Positions 1 through 7,128 are shown, counted from the first letter of the stretch. The stretch is DNA of 8,859 bases from Deltaproteobacteria bacterium (GCA_016845285.1 JAERSX010000089.1:1-8859), one strand, 5' to 3'. The notes: generated by a model from the letters alone, not told the origin. Numbers and translations: made by a program.

Positions 1-66
1 CGATGCCGCCGCGCTGGGCCCGAGCCGGTGCGGGTGGCGGTGCCCGCAGAACCTGGGGGCCATTGA
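1..66 (+). CDS. possible 3' end of an upstream gene (partial)
   Basis: The first reading frame is open from the window edge to a TGA at 64-66 and reads as a 21-residue Arg/Pro/Val-rich tail ending VPAEPGGH. It may be the C-terminus of a gene that begins outside the window. Nothing in it is diagnostic, and a frame this short stays open by chance in GC-rich DNA. The opposite strand is also open here, so the call is weak. Confidence 0.2.
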   Translation, partial: RCRRAGPEPVRVAVPAEPGGH

Positions 67-140
67 CACAGGCTGACACAAGGCCAGGGGGCAGTCGTCG
101 GCTAGCTTGCGCCTACCGTCGACCAGAGCCACCCCGACGC

Positions 141-145
141 AGAGG
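141..145 (+). promoter_or_regulatory. Shine-Dalgarno AGAGG deciding the start at 154
   Basis: AGAGG ends 8 nt before ATG 154. The alternative in-frame GTG at 145 begins inside this motif and would put three extra residues (MQR) before the signal peptide, so ATG 154 is preferred. Confidence 0.5.
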
Positions 146-153
146 TGCAACGC

Positions 154-1164
154 ATGCTTTTCCTTCTCTTCAGCACCGCCTTGGCCAGCCAGCCCCGTAC
201 CGCCGACCGGCCGAGCGAGACCTGCTCCGGAACGGAGACCGACCCGACGGAGATCGGCTCCGGAACGACGGAAGATCCATGGCTCATCTGCACCAGTGAG
301 CAGCTGGCCGGCCTCGCGGACCACCCCGACGGAAGCTTCAAGCTGGGAGCAGACATCGACCTGGAGGGCACCCCGGCGGGCGCCGGGTCCGGCTGTGCGT
401 TGTTTCCGACGGAAGGTGGATTCACCGGACACTTCGACGGAGACGGGTACACCGTCTCGAACCACCGCTCGACCCGTGGAGTGTTCGCCTGCATCAACGG
501 CGGCACAGTCGAAGACCTGCACCTGGACAACGTCACGATCCACGGAGACGGGTATGCCGTGGGTGGGCTGGTCGACTTCGCGGACAGCGCCTACATCTCG
601 AACGTCACCGTGACCGGCACCGTCACCAACAAGGACAACGGGGTTGCGGGGATCGTCGGCGTTGCGTACGACTCGACGCTCGAGCGAGTTGGCTTCGAAG
701 GTGACATCTCGGGCACCAACAACAGCGGCGGCGTGGCCGGCATCCTGGTCCGCTCGGATGCAAGCGACTGTTACGCATACGGCAACGTGGAGGGAACGGT
801 CAACATCGGCGGCATCATCGGCAACATCATCAGCGTCGGCCAGGTCTCCGAGGTCCGGCGTTGCTATGCCGCCACCAACGTCAGCGATCTCGGCGTCACC
901 TCCAACCCCAAGGTGGGCACGGCGGTCGGCATCACCAGCGGAACCGTTCACTTCGGCGGGGAAGGGGAAGAGAGCCTGGACACGGTCTTCGCGCTCGCCA
1001 GCGGCGACAAGCCGCTCATCGGCTCGACAAGCAAGTACATCGGCTCGATGATCTCCGCGACGCGGTCGATCCTCTTGGACCCGAGCAGCTACGAGCGGGC
1101 CGGGTGGGACCTGGACACGGTGTGGAACGCACCGACCGCGACCACGGTTCCCACGCTGCGGTGA
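154..1164 (+). CDS. secreted GLUG-repeat protein
   Basis: A 336-residue exported protein of unknown function, probably on the cell surface or secreted. The N-terminus MLFLLFSTALA followed by S looks like a very short signal peptide with A-x-A before the cut. Residues 40-70 have the usual lead-in of GLUG proteins (DPWLICTSEQLAGL, then FKLGADIDLEG). Residues 90-120 read as FTGHFDGDGYTVSN and RGVFACINGGTVEDL. From about 124 to 245 come three to four GLUG-type units with VGGLV-, VAGIV-, VAGIL- and IGGII-like cores, each followed by a strand and an N/D-rich turn. The end, GWDLDTVWN through VPTLR, is the family's common closing motif. The units predict a right-handed beta-helix or solenoid, as in bacterial adhesin-like proteins. 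No catalytic domain is visible. A binding or surface-display role is inference; the GLUG assignment itself is solid. Confidence 0.85.
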   Translation: MLFLLFSTALASQPRTADRPSETCSGTETDPTEIGSGTTEDPWLICTSEQLAGLADHPDGSFKLGADIDLEGTPAGAGSGCALFPTEGGFTGHFDGDGYTVSNHRSTRGVFACINGGTVEDLHLDNVTIHGDGYAVGGLVDFADSAYISNVTVTGTVTNKDNGVAGIVGVAYDSTLERVGFEGDISGTNNSGGVAGILVRSDASDCYAYGNVEGTVNIGGIIGNIISVGQVSEVRRCYAATNVSDLGVTSNPKVGTAVGITSGTVHFGGEGEESLDTVFALASGDKPLIGSTSKYIGSMISATRSILLDPSSYERAGWDLDTVWNAPTATTVPTLR

Positions 1165-1210
1165 GGTTGAGGCAGGGTCGGGCCACCTGACGAGGAGACG
1201 CTCTCGGGCT

Positions 1211-1227
1211 GTTCCTCTGGGAGGAGC
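1211..1227 (+). terminator. weak hairpin between the GLUG gene and the next gene
   Basis: GTTCCTC and GAGGAGC can pair with one G-U step around a three-base loop, in the 84-nt gap after the GLUG gene. No T-tract follows, so it is not a convincing intrinsic terminator. It could equally be a leader structure of the following gene, because its 3' arm contains the only GGAGG-like sequence upstream of ATG 1249, about 22 nt away. Confidence 0.15.
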
Positions 1228-1248
1228 GGCCGGTGTACCCTCCGGGCC

Positions 1249-1803
1249 ATGCTTCCCGAGCGCGTCCCGCAGTACCTGGATGGCCCGTCGGAGGCTGAGT
1301 GGCTCCAGTCGAAGGCCTCGACAGGCTCGCACAAGGCTGTGGACTGCCTCCGTTGTCTGCTCGAGTTCGTCGCCGTGGCAGCTCTGGGAGGAGACCCCTT
1401 CACCGACCTCTCCGTCCAGGCGCTCCAGGACCAGCTGAGGGAGGCCTATCGACGCGACTGCGAGTCGGAGGCTGACCGGGGGGACCCCATCGACATGGCC
1501 ATCACGTGGGCCTGGCCGCCTGTGGTCGGCGGGTGGGTCACCTACGAGAGCGACGAGCTGATCTTGGCAGCCGATGCGCTCTGTCGGCTCGCCAGCGCCC
1601 AGCCGCACCGGGCGCTCCTGTCGAGGTTGAGCGCCAGCTACGTGGCCGACGAGGCCAGCGCGGCCGAGCGCGTGGAGCTCGGGCTGAACCTTCGCGCGAT
1701 CGGGGTCCCACGGGCCGCCGTCGAGGGGGCGATCGAGGCTGGAGAGGGCGCGACCTCCTGCCTCCTCGATGCCCTGAGCGCCTACGATCAGAGCGAGCGA
1801 TGA
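1249..1803 (+). CDS. unrecognised soluble protein, 184 aa
   Basis: I do not recognise this protein. It has no signal peptide or membrane segment and looks mostly helical. Residues 25-45 are a hydrophobic helix with two cysteines (VDCLRCLLEFVAVAAL). The middle is acidic and charged (RRDCESEADRGDP). Residues 80-100 carry an aromatic stretch (ITWAWPPVVGGWVTY). The C-terminal half is Ala/Leu/Glu-rich helix. Codon use is like its neighbours (high GC3), which supports a real gene. ATG 1249 has no close Shine-Dalgarno; the nearest purine-rich run is at 1219-1226. It lies between two exported proteins but appears cytoplasmic itself, so a shared role is not evident. Helical repeat or immunity-type folds are possible, but nothing in the sequence supports choosing one. 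Confidence 0.7.
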   Translation: MLPERVPQYLDGPSEAEWLQSKASTGSHKAVDCLRCLLEFVAVAALGGDPFTDLSVQALQDQLREAYRRDCESEADRGDPIDMAITWAWPPVVGGWVTYESDELILAADALCRLASAQPHRALLSRLSASYVADEASAAERVELGLNLRAIGVPRAAVEGAIEAGEGATSCLLDALSAYDQSER

Positions 1804-1855
1804 TCGATCGCGCACAGGACGAGGACCCGGTCCAGGGCGACCGTCGGGAGACGGA

Positions 1856-1878
1856 GCTCGGCTGCCGCTCTGCCGAGC
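1856..1878 (+). promoter_or_regulatory. GC-rich hairpin just before the arylsulfotransferase-like gene
   Basis: GCTCGGC (1856-1862) and GCCGAGC (1872-1878) form a perfect 7-bp inverted repeat around a 9-nt spacer, ending 7 nt before ATG 1886. It occupies the place where a ribosome binding site would lie, and no Shine-Dalgarno is visible there. It could limit translation or be chance in GC-rich DNA. It has no T-tract, so it does not look like a terminator for the preceding gene. Confidence 0.25.
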
Positions 1879-1885
1879 GCACCTC

Positions 1886-3055
1886 ATGAGGCTGCCGTTG
1901 GCCATCACCCTGGTCCTGGGTTGCTTGGGGAGCGGTTCGACCGAGCCACAGGCCGACCTTGCAGCTGGAGAGGAGCTGTTGGAGGAGCTGGGCTACCTCG
2001 ACGTGGCCCCTCCCGACACTGCACCGGACGGGGCCCGACTGCTCGATGCCGATGCCGTGCAGCGAGAGGGTCTGCGCTACTGGTGTGACCGCAAGGTGGG
2101 CCGTGCCGCCCTCGTCGACGTCGAGGGGACCGAGATCCGACGGTGGGCCGGACCGCGAGACACCCACTGGGACGGCTGTACGCTGGGTCCAGGGGGAGAC
2201 CTCTTCGTCGCGGGGGTGGAGCGACGGTCGCCGGGTCAGCCCGTGCACGAGCCCACCCGTTTCCTCGCGCGCTTCGACTGGGAGGGGCGCGAGGTCTGGC
2301 GTGTCCACACCGAGGCCCACCACGACGTGAGCCTCACCGCGGACGGCCGCCTGCTGACCCTGGACATGCTCGACCGAGAGGTCGACCGGGACGGGAGCGC
2401 CGTGCTGATCCGCGACCACCAGCTCGTCTGGCGGGATCCGGACACGGGCCGCCGCGTGGCGGAGGCCTCCTTGTACGACCGCCTCCACGGCGTCGCCGAG
2501 CTGAGCCTGCAGTGGCCTGGCGTCACCCACGGCTTCATCGACATCGTTCACGCAAACACCGTGGCCGAGGTGCGGGGGAGCGAGCGCTTCCCTGACGGCA
2601 GCATCATGGTCACGAGCCGCCACCAGCACCTGGTCTTCGTCCTCGCGCCTGGCGGTGGCGAGGTGCTGTGGGCGTGGGGTCCTGGCACCCTGATGCGTCC
2701 CCACGAGGGCCTCCTCCAGCCCGATGGGAGCGTGCTCGTCTTCGACAACGGCGGGGCGCGGCGCCCGTGGTCCAGGCTGGTGCGGGTCGATCCCGAGACC
2801 GAGAGCGTGAGCTGGGAGTGGCGGAGCGATGGCTTCTACACGGAGTCACGTGGGGGCTTGGTGGCCCTGCCTAACGGAAACCTGCTCGTCACCGACTCCA
2901 ACGCCGGCCGAGCCTTCGAGCTGGACACGCGTGGTCAGATCGTCTGGGAGTTCCTCAACCCCCACCGCACGGCCAAGGGTGAGCGTGCCACCTTCCGTCG
3001 CATGAGCTGGGTCGCCGACGACTACCTGCTGCCCCTGAAGGGTGGGGCGCCCTGA
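1886..3055 (+). CDS. arylsulfotransferase-family beta-propeller lipoprotein
   Basis: A 389-residue protein of the arylsulfotransferase (ASST, Arylsulfotran) family; known members move a sulfuryl group between phenolic compounds in the periplasm. The start is fixed by a lipoprotein signal peptide, MRLPLAITLVLG before Cys13. Repeated propeller-blade motifs run through the protein: HHDVSLTADGRLL (145-157), DIVHANTV (219-226), DGSIMVTSRHQHLVFVL (237-253), LWAWGPG, RPHEGLLQPDGSVLVFDNG (271-289), WSRLVRVDPE and LPNGNLLVTDSNAGRAFELD. His222-x-Asn224 followed by Ser-Arg245 resembles the active-site His-x-Asn and Arg of E. coli-type ASST. His145/146 and His273 are candidates for the other active-site histidines, including the sulfated one. 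The equivalences are from memory of the family, not an alignment. The protein is shorter than E. coli ASST (about 600 residues), so true sulfotransferase activity is uncertain. It lies 82 nt after the preceding gene and may be co-transcribed. Confidence 0.82.
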   Translation: MRLPLAITLVLGCLGSGSTEPQADLAAGEELLEELGYLDVAPPDTAPDGARLLDADAVQREGLRYWCDRKVGRAALVDVEGTEIRRWAGPRDTHWDGCTLGPGGDLFVAGVERRSPGQPVHEPTRFLARFDWEGREVWRVHTEAHHDVSLTADGRLLTLDMLDREVDRDGSAVLIRDHQLVWRDPDTGRRVAEASLYDRLHGVAELSLQWPGVTHGFIDIVHANTVAEVRGSERFPDGSIMVTSRHQHLVFVLAPGGGEVLWAWGPGTLMRPHEGLLQPDGSVLVFDNGGARRPWSRLVRVDPETESVSWEWRSDGFYTESRGGLVALPNGNLLVTDSNAGRAFELDTRGQIVWEFLNPHRTAKGERATFRRMSWVADDYLLPLKGGAP

Positions 3056-3096
3056 GGCCGTGAGGGGGGTGCGATCCCAGACGTGGTCCTGATGGA

Positions 3097-3112
3097 GCGT
3101 GCTGTTTCACGC
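3097..3112 (+). other. short inverted repeat in the 111-nt intergenic gap
   Basis: GCGTG and CACGC form a 5-bp inverted repeat with a CTGTTT loop, between the arylsulfotransferase-like gene and the Tat lipoprotein gene. The gap (3056-3166) is the longest on the + strand side and would be the natural place for a promoter of the two-gene unit that follows. I cannot identify a clear -35/-10 pair. Confidence 0.15.
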
Positions 3113-3155
3113 GTAACGCCGACGTAATGGGCGGCCGGGTGAAGGTTCCTTCCAC

Positions 3156-3162
3156 AGGAGGT
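3156..3162 (+). promoter_or_regulatory. strong Shine-Dalgarno AGGAGGT deciding the start at 3167
   Basis: AGGAGGT is close to the perfect anti-16S complement and sits about 5 nt before ATG 3167. An in-frame GTG at 3161 overlaps the motif and is therefore rejected as start. This is the strongest ribosome binding site in the window and suggests high translation of the downstream lipoprotein. Confidence 0.75.
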
Positions 3163-3166
3163 GTCC

Positions 3167-4072
3167 ATGAACCGCCGCGAGCTCCTCAGCGCCAGCCTGG
3201 CCAGCGCTCTCCTCGTCGCCTGCTCTCCGAGCGTCGGTCCGCCCGGACCTGGAGAGGGATCGGTCGACCACCCCGACCAGACCGGCGGCTCCGGCGGCAC
3301 ATCCCTCGTCGACACCGAGGCGCTCGCGGAGGCGCTGACCCTGTTCGAGGGCAGCCCCTTCGAAGATGCCGCCAGCGGCCTGGCAGAGGCTGTGGCCGCT
3401 GCCCTCGAAGAGGTCGCTGCAGTGGACCCCTCGACCGCTGAGGTCCTCTCGGCCTTCATCGCGGTCGTCGCACTTCCTCGCTTCGAGGCCGCTCACCTGG
3501 CGCAGGGCGCCTTCGACGAGGGGGACCTCATCGTCATCGAGGGCGCCGGCCTCGACATCGACGCGAGCCGCTTGGAGGCGGCCCTCGACGCCTGGGATCC
3601 GACCCTCGAGGAGCAGGATGCAGGCTCGGCCCAGGAGGACCTTCGAGGTCTGGTCCGGGACTTCCGAGCGAGCCTGGACGACGAAGGCACGCTCACGCAG
3701 GGCTATGCACAGCGGCTCTGCGCGGAGCTGGACAGCATCGTCGCGGCCCTCGAGCGTTCCAGCACCGAGCTGGTCGCGGAGGCCTCGGTGGGCATCGCCG
3801 CCCTGGTCGCCCGAGAGGACTTCGATCCCGGTCCGGCCGGGCCCCCAAGCGAGGACTGCGACGACAGCGAGTATGCGGTCTCGCAGGCCCGCTCCCACGC
3901 CATCATCGCTGGCTCCTACATCGGCATGCTTCGCCTCGTCATGGGCCTGTCCGGGGCGGGCCCGCTGGGAATGGTCCTCGGGCTGATGACCCTCGCCATC
4001 GGCGTTCCGCTCATGGTCGGCTCGATGACCTCGATCTACGAGCGCGCCTACATCCGCATGTGCAACTGCTGA
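3167..4072 (+). CDS. Tat-type lipoprotein with hydrophobic C-terminus, unknown function
   Basis: A 301-residue exported lipoprotein that I cannot place in a known family. The N-terminus MNRRELLSASLASALLVAC combines a twin-arginine-like motif (NRRELL) with a lipobox (LVA before Cys19), so Tat export followed by lipidation is likely. A Gly/Pro-rich linker (20-46) leads to an acidic, Ala/Leu-rich helical domain (48-215). A second Pro/Gly/Asp-rich linker follows (219-235). The last 60 residues are hydrophobic: one segment around 245-260 and a Gly-containing one around 262-288 (SGAGPLGMVLGLMTLAIGV), ending in a charged helix and the tail RMCNC. Besides Cys19 there are cysteines at 185, 231, 299 and 301. 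The two hydrophobic segments look like a membrane hairpin in a protein already lipid-anchored. It is followed after 10 nt by the CBM-like gene, so the pair is probably an operon. Confidence 0.8.
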   Translation: MNRRELLSASLASALLVACSPSVGPPGPGEGSVDHPDQTGGSGGTSLVDTEALAEALTLFEGSPFEDAASGLAEAVAAALEEVAAVDPSTAEVLSAFIAVVALPRFEAAHLAQGAFDEGDLIVIEGAGLDIDASRLEAALDAWDPTLEEQDAGSAQEDLRGLVRDFRASLDDEGTLTQGYAQRLCAELDSIVAALERSSTELVAEASVGIAALVAREDFDPGPAGPPSEDCDDSEYAVSQARSHAIIAGSYIGMLRLVMGLSGAGPLGMVLGLMTLAIGVPLMVGSMTSIYERAYIRMCNC

Positions 4073-4076
4073 GGAG
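4071..4076 (+). promoter_or_regulatory. Shine-Dalgarno GAGGAG for the CBM-like gene
   Basis: GAGGAG overlaps the stop codon of the lipoprotein gene (TGA 4070-4072) and lies 6 nt before ATG 4083. The arrangement supports co-transcription and coupled translation of the two genes. Confidence 0.65.
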
Positions 4077-4082
4077 ACCATC

Positions 4083-4958
4083 ATGCTCTGGCTCATCCAC
4101 TCCGCCGCCTTTGCCTGGGAATGCCCCCAGGTCGACGCTCCCGTGATCGAGACGATGGAGGTCGACTGCGCCGCAGGCGAGGGCTCCGTCGATCTCGCCG
4201 TGAGCGCAGACTCTCCGGTCACGTCGACACGCATCGTGGTGTTCGACGAGGAGGGCAACGAGCTCGACCGCTGGTACCCGGACCTCGACACTCCCGGAGA
4301 CACGAGCCTCTGGCACGCCGAGGGCCCTGCCGACTGCGACGCGACGCTGCAGTTCCAGGCCACCGCCTTCCTCGAGGACGGCTCCCAGGCTGAGCGCGAC
4401 GCGTGGTGGAACCTGGGCTTCAGCTTCGAGAACGGAGACTTCGAGCAGGGCTCCGACTACTGGACCACCGCCGGAAACGCAGCGTTCACCGGGAGCACCG
4501 CCGGCATCGATCCCTACGGCGGCAGCTGGATGCTGCAGCTCGGCTGGCCCGACTACGCCAGCCAGGTCTACGGCCTGGCCTACCAGAACGTGGGGACGCT
4601 GTCGGCGGGCACCTACACCCTCCGGTACTGGATGCGTGTGCGCACCCACTACAAGAACGGGGACGGCGACTGCGCCTCGAACGCCCCGGCGGTGGCCATC
4701 GCCATCGCCGAACCCGACGACGCTGGGCAGGGCGTCGACTTCCACGACTACGTCATCCTCGACGCGTCGAGTCACTACTGCGGCGAGGTCAGCATGGCGG
4801 ACGACGGGGCCTGGGTGAGCGAGTGGAAGGCCTACGAGACCGGCTTCATCGTCAGCGGCGACATCGAGGACGCCGTCGTGTTCTTCAACGTCTACGGCGG
4901 CCACAGCCAGTGGGGTCACCTCGTCTTCCTCGACGACGTCTCGCTCACTCAGGACTGA
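4083..4958 (+). CDS. secreted protein with C-terminal CBM4/9-like domain
   Basis: A 291-residue exported protein. MLWLIHSAAFA before W is a very short signal peptide lacking basic residues; no earlier start is possible because the previous gene's stop is 10 nt upstream. Residues 15-105 look like an all-beta, Asp/Thr-rich domain with Cys14, Cys29 and Cys85. Residues 115-291 follow the pattern of carbohydrate-binding modules of the CBM4/9 or galactose-binding-like jelly-roll type: FENGDFEQGSDYWTTAGN, then YGGSWMLQL, the YQNVGTLSAGTYTLRYWMR strand pair, and the closing VFLDDVSL. Cys197 and Cys233 could form a disulfide. There is no catalytic domain, so it is probably a binding or adhesive protein, perhaps working with the lipoprotein encoded just upstream. 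Binding to a polysaccharide is inferred from the fold only. The last 14 nt overlap the 3' end of the opposing STAND regulator gene. Confidence 0.8.
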   Translation: MLWLIHSAAFAWECPQVDAPVIETMEVDCAAGEGSVDLAVSADSPVTSTRIVVFDEEGNELDRWYPDLDTPGDTSLWHAEGPADCDATLQFQATAFLEDGSQAERDAWWNLGFSFENGDFEQGSDYWTTAGNAAFTGSTAGIDPYGGSWMLQLGWPDYASQVYGLAYQNVGTLSAGTYTLRYWMRVRTHYKNGDGDCASNAPAVAIAIAEPDDAGQGVDFHDYVILDASSHYCGEVSMADDGAWVSEWKAYETGFIVSGDIEDAVVFFNVYGGHSQWGHLVFLDDVSLTQD

Positions 4959-7128
4959 GGGCGGACACTCCCTGGACGAGGGCCTTGTCGCCGATGGCTC
5001 GAGCGATCCGCAGGGCCTCGGCCTGCGTCTCCGGGTCGGGGCGACCCAGGCGCAGTCGGGCCAGGGTGAGGTTGGCCAGGGCGTAGGCCTCGACGACCTG
5101 GTCACCGCACGCCCTGGCCGCGTCGAGGGCTTGTTCGGTGATCTCTTCGGCCCGTCGGACCTGCCCTTGGTGAAGCAACACATCGGCCCGGTTCACCTGG
5201 GTTCGCGCCTGGCCCCGTGCGTCGCCCACCCTCGCGAAGTCGGCTCCGGCGCCGTCGAGGAGGGCCTCGGCCTCGGACAGCCGCTCGACGGTGATGAGGA
5301 AGACGCCGAGGGCCTCGCGGGCCCGTGCCCGGGCGCGCTGATCCTCGGCTCCGTCGAGCCCCCGTCGAAACGCCTCCTCGGCCGCCATGGGGCGCCCCAG
5401 CGCCTGGAGTGCCTGACCCCGGGCGCGATCGAACTCGACCTGAAGCTCCTCGGGCGCCTCCCCCTCGAGCTCCTCGAGGGCGGCTGCGGGGAAGCCGCGC
5501 ACCCTCAAGAGCTGGGCCGTCGCGAACCGCAGGCGACCTCGCCGGAAGGCGTGCGGCGCGGCCTCTCGATCCGCCTGCCGGGCGGCCTGGACCAGCTCCA
5601 GGGCGTCGGACACGTTCCCTCGCAGGATCGCCAGCGCGAACACGAAGGTGCCCGCCCAGGCCCTGCCGGACGCCTCGCCCGTCTGGATCAGCGCGACCAG
5701 GTTGGCTTGCTCGCGTGCCAGCGACTCCAGGCAGCGCGCGCTCTCTCGACCGTCGAGGCCCTCGACCCAGCTTCGGCCCGCGTCGACGAGCCACTCGGCC
5801 CACGCGGAGCGCGCGGAGGCCGGTTCGGGATCGCGCTCGAGGGCATAGCGACGCACCAGCTCCGGCAGGTGGAAGCGCCCCCGGTCGTCGACCTGGACCC
5901 ACCCCAGGACGTGAAGACGCTGGAGGAGGTCGACCACCCAGGGCGCGTCCTGTCCGAGGTCGGCGACCGCCTCGGCCGCCTCGAGCTCGAAGCCACCCTG
6001 GAACACCGCGCAGCGGCAGAGCACGGCGCGGGCGGGCTCGTCGAGCAGGGCCCAGCTGGCGTCGAGCACAGCTCGGAGCGAGGTGTGGCCCTCCTTGAGC
6101 AGGTCGATGGACAGCCGCTCGAGCAAGCGCTTCGGGGGGAGCAGCGCGCAGCGGGAGGCGGCGAGCTCGAGGGCCAGGGGATGCGCGTCCAGGCGCTCCA
6201 CCAGCTCCCGGACGAGCCCCCGCTCCTCGGGGCGAGGTGGATGACCGGCGGCGTCGGCCCGTCGGTCGAAGAGCCTCACGCCGTCGTCGACGGTCAGGGT
6301 CGGGACGGCGATGCGGACCGCACCGGCGACCGTCGGTGGATCCCGCGTGGTGATCAGCAGACAGAGCTCCGAACATGCGGACGCGAGGTCGAGGAGCTTG
6401 CCGAGCTCCTGTCCCTCTGCCTCGTCGAGGACGAGGACGCCGCTGCGGGCGGACAGGGCCGCACCGAGGATCGCCTCGGCGGGCCCCCGGACCACCAGGT
6501 CCAGGGCGTCGGCCACGGCGCACAGCACCTCGCCTTCGCTCTGGCAGGAGCCGAGCTGGACGAACCGGGACCAGCGCTCGGGTTGTGCCTCCACGGCCGC
6601 CCTCGCGACCGTGGTCTTTCCGATCCCGCCGGCCCCGGACAGGATCACGACGCCCTCGCCCTGTGTCGCTCCGATCACGCGCTCCACCAGCGCCGAGCGG
6701 CCGATCACCTCGCTTCGAACGCGGGTCAGCTCGGATGCGCTGCGCCGCACCCAGACCGAGATGGCCGGGTCGAGGTGGAGCCCGCCGTTGGGTGAGCCGT
6801 CCAGGGTGAGCGCCGAGCCGAGCTGCTTGCGAAGCCGCGAGAGCGCGACGCGCAGCGTGTTGTCGCTGGACCTGCGGTAGCGCTGACCCTCCCAGACAGC
6901 CTCGAAGAGGGAGGCGCGATCGAGGCCGACGCCGCGGGTCGCGACCAGCAGCAACAAGCGAAAGCCCACGCGGCTCCGGGCGAGGCGCGCGATGCAGTGG
7001 CCGTCGAGCCATGCCTCGGCCCGGCTGGGGAGCAACACGAGCTGCCGCTCACCGCCCTCGACCACCCGCTGCAGACTCGGCGGCGCCTGCCCCGCGGCCA
7101 GGGCGTCGATGGCGTCCCGGACGCTCAT
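4945..7128 (-). CDS. STAND transcriptional regulator: winged helix, NB-ARC ATPase, TPR
   Basis: A 727-residue cytoplasmic regulator of the AfsR-like STAND class. Residues 30-127 form an OmpR/SARP-type winged-helix DNA-binding domain (SLFEAVWEG, then SDNTLRVALSRLRKQLG as recognition helix, then GGLHLD as wing). Residues 140-430 are an NB-ARC-type ATPase: Walker A SGAGGIGKTT (164-173), Walker B VLVLDEAE (231-238), the sensor-like LLITTRDP (257-264), the GLPL-like HPLAL (316-320), and FHLPELVRRYA near 419-429 where the family usually has a histidine-centred MHD/LHD-type motif. Residues 440-720 are helical TPR-type repeats. The BTAD domain found after the DNA-binding domain in AfsR/SARP proteins is absent. 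Such proteins act as ligand- or partner-triggered ATP switches; target and ligand are unknown. ATG 7128 has no Shine-Dalgarno and overlaps the stop of a short upstream frame (7125-7226), suggesting translational coupling. Confidence 0.9.
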   Translation of the reverse strand: MSVRDAIDALAAGQAPPSLQRVVEGGERQLVLLPSRAEAWLDGHCIARLARSRVGFRLLLLVATRGVGLDRASLFEAVWEGQRYRRSSDNTLRVALSRLRKQLGSALTLDGSPNGGLHLDPAISVWVRRSASELTRVRSEVIGRSALVERVIGATQGEGVVILSGAGGIGKTTVARAAVEAQPERWSRFVQLGSCQSEGEVLCAVADALDLVVRGPAEAILGAALSARSGVLVLDEAEGQELGKLLDLASACSELCLLITTRDPPTVAGAVRIAVPTLTVDDGVRLFDRRADAAGHPPRPEERGLVRELVERLDAHPLALELAASRCALLPPKRLLERLSIDLLKEGHTSLRAVLDASWALLDEPARAVLCRCAVFQGGFELEAAEAVADLGQDAPWVVDLLQRLHVLGWVQVDDRGRFHLPELVRRYALERDPEPASARSAWAEWLVDAGRSWVEGLDGRESARCLESLAREQANLVALIQTGEASGRAWAGTFVFALAILRGNVSDALELVQAARQADREAAPHAFRRGRLRFATAQLLRVRGFPAAALEELEGEAPEELQVEFDRARGQALQALGRPMAAEEAFRRGLDGAEDQRARARAREALGVFLITVERLSEAEALLDGAGADFARVGDARGQARTQVNRADVLLHQGQVRRAEEITEQALDAARACGDQVVEAYALANLTLARLRLGRPDPETQAEALRIARAIGDKALVQGVSALSPE

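Noticed and set aside
63..108. TTGACA (63-68) as a -35 box for the GLUG gene
   Set aside because: No -10-like hexamer at 16-18 nt; the nearest TA-containing hexamer (TAGCTT at 103) is 34 nt away.
1800..1809. ATGATCGATC shared with a site near 7305
   Set aside because: A 10-bp, partly palindromic match at two unrelated gene boundaries with no extension; probably chance.
3107..4363. 418-codon - strand frame across the lipoprotein and CBM-like genes
   Set aside because: It spans two genes with good Shine-Dalgarno sites and export signals on the + strand; no recognisable motif of its own.
5131..6795. 554-codon + strand frame opposite the STAND regulator
   Set aside because: Antisense shadow; the - strand frame carries Walker A, Walker B and winged-helix motifs.
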